In this document: positions 1 to 5,863 of the stretch, in pieces
How the letters are laid out: every line of letters starts with the position of its first letter
Position numbering within the stretch: position 1 is the stretch's first letter
NCBI GenBank assembly: GCA_002451155.1
Contig: DKBG01000204.1
Coordinates: 7,096-14,900 of the forward strand
Direction of reading: 5' to 3'
Length of the DNA: 7,805 bases
From: Ignavibacteria bacterium UBA6906
GTDB taxonomy: Bacteria; Bacteroidota; Ignavibacteria; UBA10030; UBA6906
The notes under the pieces: generated by a model
The model's input: only the letters and a program-made list of their open reading frames with translations
What the model was told of the DNA's origin: nothing
The model's database searches: none
Program-made: the position numbers and the translations under genes

Positions 1-1
1 C

Positions 2-505
2 CGAATTGATCTTGTGTTTGTGTGCGGGACGGATTTTGGCACCCAAACCTCTCAATTCTGCTCGCCCTCATCGTTCAACGAACTTTACGCTCCGTATTAC
101 AGGAAGGTGAATGGCTGGATTCATAAGAACACCGGCTGGAAGACGATGAAGCATTCCTGCGGCGCCGTTGAGCCGTTGATCCGTCACTTCATTGAGACGG
201 GCTTTGACGTTCTAAATCCTGTCCAATGTTCCGCATCGGGAATGGATCCGCTAACCCTGAAGCAGCGGTTTGGGGAGGACATCACCTTTTGGGGGGGCGT
301 CGTGGACACGCAACGCACGCTGCCGTTTGGATCAACGGAGGACGTTCGCCGGGAAGTATTAGACCGCTGCAGGATCTTCTCTCCCGGCGGCGGCTTTGTG
401 GCGAATGCCGTCCACAACATTCAGGCCAAGACACCGATCGAAAACGTCATCGCACTTATCGATGCGATCCAGGACTTCAACGGGGCGTCACGGACCGGGC
501 GCTAA
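2..505 (+). CDS. Uroporphyrinogen decarboxylase (URO-D)-fold protein, C-terminal part (5' end outside window)
   Basis: The frame is open from the left edge to TAA at 503-505, so only the last ~167 residues are present. Numbering from the GTG at 14, visible hallmarks are a D-F-G-T-Q motif (residues 7-11), S-P-x-x-F, an H-S-C-G motif (H47, C49), then G-F-D-V-L-N-P-V-Q, a G-M-D-P-L-T-L-K stretch, F-W-G-G-V-V-D-T-Q and S-P-G-G-G-F followed by V-H-N-I-Q near the end. This order is characteristic of the URO-D superfamily, which includes HemE and the corrinoid/cobalamin methyltransferases such as MtbA. The HxC pair resembles the zinc ligands of the methyltransferase branch. The SPGGGF segment has Gly where MtbA-type enzymes, as I recall, carry their third (Cys) ligand, so neither a HemE nor a methyltransferase call is safe. 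The N-terminal substrate residues are outside the window. The stop lies 13 bases before the next start, suggesting cotranscription. Confidence 0.85.
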   Translation, partial: RIDLVFVCGTDFGTQTSQFCSPSSFNELYAPYYRKVNGWIHKNTGWKTMKHSCGAVEPLIRHFIETGFDVLNPVQCSASGMDPLTLKQRFGEDITFWGGVVDTQRTLPFGSTEDVRREVLDRCRIFSPGGGFVANAVHNIQAKTPIENVIALIDAIQDFNGASRTGR

Positions 506-510
506 AGAGG
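505..510 (+). promoter_or_regulatory. Shine-Dalgarno sequence supporting a TTG start at 519
   Basis: The hexamer AAGAGG ends 8 bases before the TTG at 519-521 and directly follows the TAA of the preceding gene. No equally good site precedes the in-frame ATG at 396, which lies inside the upstream coding region. This site decides the start of the metallophosphoesterase gene. Confidence 0.6.
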
Positions 511-518
511 TTTCTTCC

Positions 519-2375
519 TTGCTGAGGGCTTTCCGATACGCGATCCTGTGCTGCTGCCTGCTGGGGAATACTCAGATCTGGGCGCGGGCGTCCGAAATCA
601 GGTTCGCATGGCTGAGCGACACGCATGTCGGGGGGAGCACGGGTGCGGATGACCTACGACGCGTTGTTGCCGACATAAACGCGATGCACGATCTGGACTT
701 CGTCCTTGTCTCCGGCGACATCAGCGAATACGGTTCCGACAGTCAACTCCACGAAGCAAAATCCATCCTGGACAGCCTCTCGATCCCGTACCATATCATC
801 CCGGGAAACCACGACACCAAATGGTCCGCCTCAGCCGGAGAGACCTTCAGGAAATGCTGGGGGAGCGACCGCTTTGTCTTTGACGAAGGACGCTGCCGGT
901 TCATCGGACTTCATCAGGGTCCCCGCATGAAAATGGCAGACGGATACTGGGCGCCGGAGGATCTCAGGTGGTTGGATTCTCTCCTCGCTGCCCTGCCAGA
1001 CCGACAGTCTCCGATCTTCTTTGTCACCCACTACCCGGTCGATTCGAGCATCGCAAACTGGTTTGAGGTCCTCAACCTTTTGAGGAAGACCAACGTGCAG
1101 GCCATTCTCGTCGGCCACGGACATCGGATGGGGATCTATTCGTACGAAGGGATTCCAGGCGTCATGAACCGCTCGACTCTCCGCGGGCTGGACAGCGTCG
1201 GTGCATATGCCCTCTGTCGTATCACTCCGGATTCTTTCGTCGTGTGCGAGCGACAACCTGGACACAGGACCTTTCCACCCTGGGTCCGCCTCCATCTGGG
1301 GGTGCGCCAGTATGGCCCTCCGCCCGCAAGCGCTCCGAGACCTGACTTTTCACTCAACGGACAGGATCCGCGGATCAGCCGGATCTGGAAGGTCGAAACA
1401 GGATGGACCATTGCGTCAACAGCCGCTTCAGAAGATGGGGTAACAATTGTCGGTGATGGATCGGGCCGCGTCCGAGCTCTCGATCTCAAGGACGGACGTG
1501 AGCGCTGGCGGTTCGACACGTCAGCGCCGGTGTATTCAACGCCCGAAATCTCGGACGGAAAAGTGGTGTTTGGATCGGCGGATTCCAATCTCTGGTGCCT
1601 CAGCGTCAGCACTGGCAGCGTCATTTGGAGGGCGAGGACGGGGGCTTCGCTTGTCGCGTCGCCTCGAATTACGGGGGGGAGGGTGTTCGTTGGGGGAAGC
1701 GACGGCACGTTTCGATGCCTGGATCTCCCCTCCGGGAGGATCGAGTGGGAGTACGCGGAGGTGGAGGGTTTCGTTGAATGCAAACCCCTTGTCGCGAGCG
1801 GCAAAGTGATTTTCGGTGCGTGGGACGGGCACCTTTATGCGCTCGATGCCGTTGACGGGCGCCTCTGCTGGAAGTGGCACGGAGAGCGTCCGGGAGTACT
1901 CTTTTCACCCGCGGCGTGCTGGCCGGTCGCCTCCGCGGGTCGCGTGTATGTCGTCGCGCCCGACAGGGCAATCAGTTCGATAGATATACAGACAGGAGCG
2001 ACAGTCTGGCGCTCCACCGCGCATCAGGTTCGTGAAACTATCGGCATCTCTCAGGACGGCGATCGACTCTATGTTCGAACAATGCGGGACTCGGTTATCG
2101 CCTTCTCAGCCCGGGACAGCATTCCGCGACTTCTCTGGTCGATCAACCTCGGGTTCGGATATGATATCAACTCCGCGATGATCATTGAACATCGCGGGGT
2201 CCTCTACTACCCCACGAAGAACGGAGTCCTGTATGCTCTCGACGCTGCCACCGGATCCCTCCGCTGGAAATATCGGGTCGCCGTTGGAGCCGTGCACACT
2301 ATCTCTCCTGCAGGGGACCGTAGCATTGTGGCAACTGATCTCGGCGGAACAGTCAGTCTCATAGCCGGTCCCTGA
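519..2375 (+). CDS. Exported calcineurin-like metallophosphoesterase fused to a PQQ-type beta-propeller
   Basis: The product is 618 residues from a TTG start, chosen because of the AAGAGG 8 bases upstream and because translation then begins with a signal peptide: Arg3/Arg6, a hydrophobic run at residues 7-16, and an A-R-A cleavage site near 22-24. Starting at the in-frame ATG (396) would bury this behind 41 polar residues encoded inside the upstream gene. Residues ~26-250 are a metallophosphoesterase with the full metal-ligand set: D34-x-H36, G66-D67, G96-N97-H98-D99, H171 (T-H-Y-P) and G199-H200-G201-H202. A Pro-rich linker (~251-285) leads to repeats of the form D-G-x-x-x-A-L-D-x-x-x-G-x-x-x-W at ~40-residue spacing. 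Closing Trp residues are at 330, 370, 410, 451, 497, 540 and 583, which suggests seven blades of the PQQ-repeat (PQQ_2/BamB-like) type. The protein probably hydrolyses a phosphoester outside the cytoplasm. The substrate cannot be told, and the propeller is more likely a binding or scaffold module than a quinone site. It probably belongs to an operon with the upstream gene. Confidence 0.85.
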   Translation: MLRAFRYAILCCCLLGNTQIWARASEIRFAWLSDTHVGGSTGADDLRRVVADINAMHDLDFVLVSGDISEYGSDSQLHEAKSILDSLSIPYHIIPGNHDTKWSASAGETFRKCWGSDRFVFDEGRCRFIGLHQGPRMKMADGYWAPEDLRWLDSLLAALPDRQSPIFFVTHYPVDSSIANWFEVLNLLRKTNVQAILVGHGHRMGIYSYEGIPGVMNRSTLRGLDSVGAYALCRITPDSFVVCERQPGHRTFPPWVRLHLGVRQYGPPPASAPRPDFSLNGQDPRISRIWKVETGWTIASTAASEDGVTIVGDGSGRVRALDLKDGRERWRFDTSAPVYSTPEISDGKVVFGSADSNLWCLSVSTGSVIWRARTGASLVASPRITGGRVFVGGSDGTFRCLDLPSGRIEWEYAEVEGFVECKPLVASGKVIFGAWDGHLYALDAVDGRLCWKWHGERPGVLFSPAACWPVASAGRVYVVAPDRAISSIDIQTGATVWRSTAHQVRETIGISQDGDRLYVRTMRDSVIAFSARDSIPRLLWSINLGFGYDINSAMIIEHRGVLYYPTKNGVLYALDAATGSLRWKYRVAVGAVHTISPAGDRSIVATDLGGTVSLIAGP

Positions 2376-2433
2376 GAAGCAGTTGCCTGGTCTCTTTCTG
2401 TGCGCAACAGGACCCTTCGTTTCGCCCGCGCTG

Positions 2434-2462
2434 TTGATTCTTCTTCCCGGTCTCGGTATATT
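2434..2462 (+). promoter_or_regulatory. Probable sigma70-type promoter for the ygfZ-like operon
   Basis: TTGATT (2434-2439) and TATATT (2457-2462) are separated by exactly 17 bases, giving a strong match to the bacterial -35/-10 consensus. Transcription would start near 2469, leaving a leader of about 60 bases. A short GTTG-T-CAAC dyad (2468-2476) falls on the expected start site, and a CAACAG/CTGTTG pair (2405-2410 and 2431-2436) flanks the -35. These dyads are short enough to be chance. The promoter lies in the 155-base gap after the preceding gene, where I see no convincing terminator. Confidence 0.5.
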
Positions 2463-2530
2463 ACAAAGTTGTCAACGTCTCTGTTCCGCCATGGCACTCC
2501 CGCCAGACGGAACCGGCGTGGATCGGCGCG

Positions 2531-3607
2531 ATGCTTACGAGTTCTCTTCATATGCAGCACATTCGACTTGCCCGTCAGATGGGGGAGACCCATGGTTGGG
2601 AGCTTCCGCGGGCTTTTGACTCGGCCGAGGAGGAATTCCGATCCGTCCGTACGTATTCCGGATTGATGGATGCATCATTCTTTGGCAGACTCGAGGTCCA
2701 GGGCAAAGACGCGCTCGATCTCCTCCACCGTCTCACAACGAATGATCTCGCCTCGATGAGATCAGGCGAGGTACGGGGGACGTTGTGTACCACAGACAAA
2801 GGGCGATTAATTGACTGCGTATATCTCGCTCGCTTCGACAACGCGCTGGTACTTCTCGTGTCACCGGGGCAAGAACAGCGCATCGCCGCCTGGCTGGAGA
2901 GATATACGATACTGGAGGAGGTTCGGGCCAGATCATTGACTGGCGAAAGCGCTCTCCTTACACTCTTCGGACCCGAATCACTCCGGGCGGGAAGCCTCAT
3001 CCTGGGAGAAGAGCTCGACGAGAACATCTGTGCAGAGCGGGACCTGGATTTCGGACCGACACGGATAATCACGGTCGCGGCCTCCCGCTGGAATGCTGTG
3101 CATTTCCTCGTTCAGTCGAATCTGGCAGAAACAGCCTGGGATTGGCTGTCCAGGAAATCCGCAAGCGCGATGGTTCGGCGGGTGGGCACCGATGCGTTCG
3201 ATCTCTACAGGGTGACGACGGGAATGCCTGAAACCGGCAAGGAATTGACGGAACAATTCAATCCGTATGACCTGAACCTGCTTGAATTTGTTAGCTTTTC
3301 CAAGGGATGCTATATAGGACAGGAGGTCATTTCGCGGATCGATACGTACCAGAAAAGTCGAAAACGCCTGACAGGTCTTTTGGTCGATGCGGCTCCTCCC
3401 GGCGGCCGGGCCCGGGTTGCCAAAGCCGAGACTGAGGTCGGGGTTGTCACAAGCTGGACCGGCGTCGGAACAGGCGGCGCATTTCCGGCCCTCGCCGTTG
3501 TCCGGGCAAGTGACGTGGCGGATGGAGATATTCTGCAAATCCGCACTGATGTGGGGTCATTCCGAGCGGTTGCGGTCGGGTTGCCGCTCACGCGGGGAGA
3601 AGTATGA
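2531..3607 (+). CDS. ygfZ: YgfZ/GcvT-family folate-binding protein (Fe-S cluster maintenance)
   Basis: The product is 358 residues. The defining YgfZ signature K-G-C-Y-I-G-Q-E is at residues 258-265, with the conserved Cys at 260. This separates the family from glycine-cleavage T-protein (GcvT), which shares the fold. The N-terminal half carries G-L-M-D-A-S followed by V-Q-G-K-D-A-L-D-L-L-H-R-L-T-T-N-D-L (residues ~56-72), the tetrahydrofolate-fold core typical of the family. YgfZ proteins are cytoplasmic, bind tetrahydrofolate and are needed for activity of a subset of Fe-S enzymes such as MiaB. ATG 2531 is used because it is the first ATG in frame and gives an N-terminus of family-like length. 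ATG 2552 (M8) is an alternative, and neither has a strong Shine-Dalgarno sequence. This is the first gene of a three-gene operon. Its TGA overlaps the next ATG (ATGA), implying translational coupling. Confidence 0.9.
   Translation: MLTSSLHMQHIRLARQMGETHGWELPRAFDSAEEEFRSVRTYSGLMDASFFGRLEVQGKDALDLLHRLTTNDLASMRSGEVRGTLCTTDKGRLIDCVYLARFDNALVLLVSPGQEQRIAAWLERYTILEEVRARSLTGESALLTLFGPESLRAGSLILGEELDENICAERDLDFGPTRIITVAASRWNAVHFLVQSNLAETAWDWLSRKSASAMVRRVGTDAFDLYRVTTGMPETGKELTEQFNPYDLNLLEFVSFSKGCYIGQEVISRIDTYQKSRKRLTGLLVDAAPPGGRARVAKAETEVGVVTSWTGVGTGGAFPALAVVRASDVADGDILQIRTDVGSFRAVAVGLPLTRGEV
3594..3599 (+). promoter_or_regulatory. Shine-Dalgarno sequence inside the ygfZ 3' end
   Basis: GGGGAG lies in the last codons of the ygfZ-like gene, 4 bases before the ATG at 3604. 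Together with the ATGA stop/start overlap it indicates coupled translation of the next gene. Confidence 0.5.
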
Positions 3608-4458
3608 AACGAAACTACACGTTGGAGGAAATTGAGCGCTGGCGGGATCGGGTTCACCGGCGGCTGCCGCGGCTCGCGGTCAGATCGAAGGAGCAAGCGC
3701 TGAAGTTCATCAACTCTGTCGGTTTCTGCTTCGCGTTCAAGGCGGAGCACTCGGAACTTCCCTGTCTGTGGCATGCGGCCTGTGGGGTCAGAGAACCGGT
3801 CCTCCCGCGCCATACTCATCACGATCCCTATCTCTCGTTTGTCTGGGAGATGAAGGACACCCTCCCGGCGGAGAAGAGCATTTATTATGGAAAGCTGCTC
3901 AAAGGTCGCCCGACGATGCTTTCCCTCAAATATCTTCCCTATTTCTACGTGCTGGCGGAACGGACGGGCGCCCGAGACGAGTACATCCAGGAATTCAGAC
4001 GCCAGAAACTGAGCCAGGACGCAAAAGAGATCATGGAGGCGCTCCTCGACTCATGGCCCCAGGTCACCAAGGGACTGAAGCTCGCGACAGGAATGCATGC
4101 AAAAGGTGACCGTGCGGCGTTCGACAAAGCTATTGCGGAGCTTCAGACAAAGATGTTCGTTGTGAAGGTTGCGGAGCAATATGAGCCTTTTACCTTCGTC
4201 TGGGCTCCTCTCGCAAGAGTCTTTCCGGCTGAGGTCAGGAAGGCTCGCAGGATCAGCCTCGAAGAGGCGCGTGCGAAGGTTCTCGAACAATACTTCGCAA
4301 ATCAACTCGTTGGGACTGTTAGCTCGATCCAGCGACTGTTCAGATGGAGCAAAAAGGAGATCTTCCAATCACTCGGCACTCTGCTGAACGCCGGGGCGAT
4401 CCGGACTGACGTGCAGGTTGAAGGCAAGGATCACCGTTATTACATTCTCGTTGACTGA
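3604..4458 (+). CDS. Uncharacterised protein with HTHHD motif and probable C-terminal winged helix (AlkZ-related?)
   Basis: The product is 284 residues, with no signal peptide or membrane segment, so probably cytoplasmic. I do not recognise an experimentally characterised family. Visible features are an aromatic, Cys/His-rich block at residues ~40-80 (F-C-F-A-F-K, then E-L-P-C-L-W-H-A-A-C with C54, W56, H57, C60, then H70-T-H-H-D74), a W-E-M-K-D segment, Y-Y-G-K-L-L-K at 94-100, R-P-T-M-L-S-L at 102-108, and F-T-F-V-W near 196-200. The C-terminal ~50 residues (~235-283) read as a helix-turn-helix with a following hairpin: S-S-I-Q-R-L-F-R-W-S-K-K-E-I, then L-L-N-A-G-A-I and R-Y-Y-I-L-V. That is a winged-helix pattern. 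The overall layout recalls the winged-helix proteins related to the DNA glycosylase AlkZ/YcaQ (COG3214-like), but this is recollection, not a search, and I cannot point to a catalytic residue. The His/Cys cluster could bind metal. It sits between the YgfZ-like and LOG genes with a -4 overlap and a +8 gap. Confidence 0.75.
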   Translation: MKRNYTLEEIERWRDRVHRRLPRLAVRSKEQALKFINSVGFCFAFKAEHSELPCLWHAACGVREPVLPRHTHHDPYLSFVWEMKDTLPAEKSIYYGKLLKGRPTMLSLKYLPYFYVLAERTGARDEYIQEFRRQKLSQDAKEIMEALLDSWPQVTKGLKLATGMHAKGDRAAFDKAIAELQTKMFVVKVAEQYEPFTFVWAPLARVFPAEVRKARRISLEEARAKVLEQYFANQLVGTVSSIQRLFRWSKKEIFQSLGTLLNAGAIRTDVQVEGKDHRYYILVD

Positions 4459-4466
4459 GGCCACCG

Positions 4467-5312
4467 ATGGCGAAACGACTTCCAAAACCGCCCAAGGCGT
4501 ACAAGGACCTGGAGTTTCTGAACAGCCCCGATGCGCGGACAATACGAATGCTGGCGGAATTCCTTGAACCTCAGCGGCGATTCCGGGCGGCTAATATCCG
4601 AGACACGATCGTCTTCTTTGGCTCGGCACGCATCAAGCCGAGGAAAGCGACGTTGAAGGAGCTTAAGAATGTCCACGCGGAGGTGTCCCGGGCGGTTCGT
4701 CCGACAAAAGCACAGCTGCAGTCGCTTCGGTCCGCGGAAATACAGGTAGAGATGTCTCGTTACTACGAGGATTGCGTTGAGCTCTCCAGAATGCTCACAG
4801 TCTGGTCGAGACGGTTCACAAATCGGTTTGTGGTCTGCTCAGGTGGTGGCCCCGGTATTATGGAAGCCGCAAACAAGGGGGCTTCTCTTGCGGGGGGGAA
4901 GTCGATCGGACTCAACATCAGCCTCCCGTTCGAACAGTTTGCCAACCCGTATATTACGCCTGATCTTTCATTCGAATTCCATTACTTCTTCATGCGGAAA
5001 TTCTGGTTCGCCTACTTGAGTAAGGCGCTGGTTGTATTTCCCGGCGGGTTCGGAACAATGGACGAACTTCTCGAGGTGTTGACTCTACTCCAGACTGAGA
5101 AAATCAAAAAGAAAGTCGCCGTTGTCGTGTATGGTTCCGAATACTGGAACAGGGTTCTCGACTTCCGCGAGCTCCTGAACCATGGGACGATCACCAAGCG
5201 GGATCTTGAGTTGTTCCGGTTTTGCGATACGCCGAAGGAAGCGTTTCAATACCTGAAAACGTTCCTGATGGAAACCTATGTCAGGCCCGGAAACGGGATG
5301 GAGACTGGATGA
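4467..5312 (+). CDS. LOG-family (TIGR00730-like) nucleotide phosphoribohydrolase
   Basis: The product is 281 residues. The two LOG signatures are intact: S-G-G-G-P-G-I-M-E (residues 125-133) and P-G-G-F-G-T-M-D-E (192-200). F-F-G-S-A-R at 50-55 is the first Rossmann strand and M176-R-K178 precedes the second signature. Family members often carry a 'lysine decarboxylase' label but are cytokinin-riboside-5'-monophosphate (AMP-type) phosphoribohydrolases: the E/R/K residues and the PGGxGTxxE motif bind and cleave the N-glycosidic bond of nucleoside monophosphates. In most bacteria the physiological substrate is uncertain. The protein is longer than the common ~190-residue LOG form because of a ~45-residue N-terminal extension and a Lys/Arg-rich, probably helical segment (~57-98) between the first strand and the helix leading to SGGGPG. 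The start ATG has TGAGG 6 bases upstream, formed from the stop codon of the preceding gene, so this is the last gene of the operon. No terminator is visible before ssrA. Confidence 0.88.
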   Translation: MAKRLPKPPKAYKDLEFLNSPDARTIRMLAEFLEPQRRFRAANIRDTIVFFGSARIKPRKATLKELKNVHAEVSRAVRPTKAQLQSLRSAEIQVEMSRYYEDCVELSRMLTVWSRRFTNRFVVCSGGGPGIMEAANKGASLAGGKSIGLNISLPFEQFANPYITPDLSFEFHYFFMRKFWFAYLSKALVVFPGGFGTMDELLEVLTLLQTEKIKKKVAVVVYGSEYWNRVLDFRELLNHGTITKRDLELFRFCDTPKEAFQYLKTFLMETYVRPGNGMETG

Positions 5313-5350
5313 CGTGCGGCCATCCACACCGTATGCTGAGTGTACCACAC

Positions 5351-5379
5351 TTGCGTTTCGGGCTGCAGATCGTTACATT
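5351..5379 (+). promoter_or_regulatory. ssrA promoter
   Basis: TTGCGT (5351-5356) and TACATT (5374-5379) are separated by 17 bases and placed so that transcription would begin within a few bases of the mature tmRNA 5' end at 5388. A short dyad AGTGT-ACC-ACACT (5339-5351) abuts the -35 and could be incidental. Confidence 0.6.
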
Positions 5380-5387
5380 GAACCAGA

Positions 5388-5764
5388 GGGGATGACTTGG
5401 TTTCGACGGGGATGAGGATGGTTCAGATTGCGTGCCGTGCTCTCCGAGTTGCACGTTAATAAAGCGGAACAACATTAAGTGCTGACTACAACTACGCACT
5501 GGCTGCTTAAGTAAAATTAAGTAGCCCGTCCTCAGGAATCCCGCCCGCCGGGTTCCAAAAGGGCGCCGACTTCAGGCGGGCTAGCACGGTGACTTTCTCC
5601 GGGGTGACCGTGCGAACCCCGCGAAAGCGGGGAAATCTGGGGTTGCGCTCTGCAGATCCTGTCAATCGGATCGGGAAGCGCGAGCGATGAAAGACTGACT
5701 ACGCACGTAGTGGTCTGGATGGTCTTCTCTTCGGACGCGGGTTCGACTCCCGCCATCTCCACCA
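5388..5764 (+). ncRNA. ssrA: Transfer-messenger RNA (tmRNA), one-piece form
   Basis: Rescues stalled ribosomes together with SmpB by adding a degradation tag. The 5' end GGGGATGACTTGG-TTTCGACGGGG and the 3' end CGCGGGTTCGACTCCCGC plus CATCTCCACCA form the tRNA-like domain. The 7-bp acceptor stem (GGGGAUG with CAUCUCC) contains the G3-U wobble that marks tRNA-Ala for AlaRS, and CCA is encoded. The reading frame starts at the resume codon GCT 5481-5483 and ends at TAA 5508-5510, encoding ADYNYALAA. With the alanine carried by the tmRNA the tag is 10 residues, ending in the protease-recognition signal LAA. The upstream bases TTAAGT before the resume codon resemble the conserved UAGUC-type element. 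Downstream are helices expected of pseudoknots: AGCCCG...CGGGCT, GCACGGT (5584-5590) with ACCGTGC (5607-5613), and CCCCGC-GAAA-GCGGGG (5617-5632) with a GNRA loop. The conserved segment AAAGACTGACTACGCACGTAGT precedes the 3' domain. At 377 nt it is normal length. Confidence 0.97.
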
Positions 5765-5768
5765 CAGG

Positions 5769-5801
5769 CAACTCCCGGCATGTCCGGGAGTTGGTGTTTT
5801 T
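5769..5801 (+). terminator. Intrinsic terminator of ssrA
   Basis: A perfect 10-bp stem CAACTCCCGG (5769-5778) and CCGGGAGTTG (5784-5793) with a 5-base loop is followed by GTGTTTTT. It begins 4 bases after the tmRNA CCA end and separates ssrA from dapF. Confidence 0.92.
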
Positions 5802-5815
5802 GGTGGGTATTCCAG

Positions 5816-5844
5816 TTGAAAATCGAAATTAAACTCGCTATCTA
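5816..5844 (+). promoter_or_regulatory. Possible dapF promoter
   Basis: TTGAAA (5816-5821) is followed after 17 bases by TATCTA (5839-5844), a weak -10. Because the ssrA terminator ends at 5801, dapF needs a promoter in the 62-base gap, and this is the best candidate. Transcription would start around 5851. Confidence 0.35.
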
Positions 5845-5858
5845 CCACAATGCGAGTT
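5832..5858. repeat. 7-bp inverted repeat overlapping the dapF promoter/leader
   Basis: AACTCGC (5832-5838) and GCGAGTT (5852-5858) are perfect complements separated by 13 bases. The right arm ends 5 bases before the dapF ATG and covers the only SD-like bases (GAG). The putative -10 lies in the spacer. It could be an operator, or an RNA hairpin if transcription starts further upstream. Confidence 0.45.
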
Positions 5859-5863
5859 GAACC

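Noticed and set aside
831..2017. Several long minus-strand ORFs and plus-strand alternative-frame ORFs (for example 1136-1804 minus) inside the phosphoesterase-propeller gene.
   Set aside because: They have Arg/Pro/Ser-rich compositions typical of high-G+C shadow frames, no recognisable motifs, and lie within a gene whose frame carries complete catalytic motifs and repeats.
1441..2300. Repeated DNA in the propeller region as a possible genetic repeat array.
   Set aside because: The periodicity is at protein level (~40-residue blades). The nucleotide copies are strongly diverged, so this is a domain repeat rather than a DNA repeat.
2383..2666. Plus-strand ORFs 2383-2619 and 2400-2666 and minus-strand 2207-2593 around the intergenic region.
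   Set aside because: No ribosome binding site, no recognisable domain, Arg/Ser-rich composition, and overlap with the start of the ygfZ-like gene. The plausible promoter elements account for the gap.
2531..3607. Annotation as glycine cleavage T-protein (GcvT aminomethyltransferase).
   Set aside because: The K-G-C-Y-I-G-Q-E signature with its conserved Cys is specific to the YgfZ branch, and no other glycine cleavage genes are nearby.
5286..5297. CCCG-GAAA-CGGG hairpin near the end of the LOG gene as a terminator.
   Set aside because: The stem is only 4 bp, lies inside coding sequence and has no T-run, so there is no support for termination.
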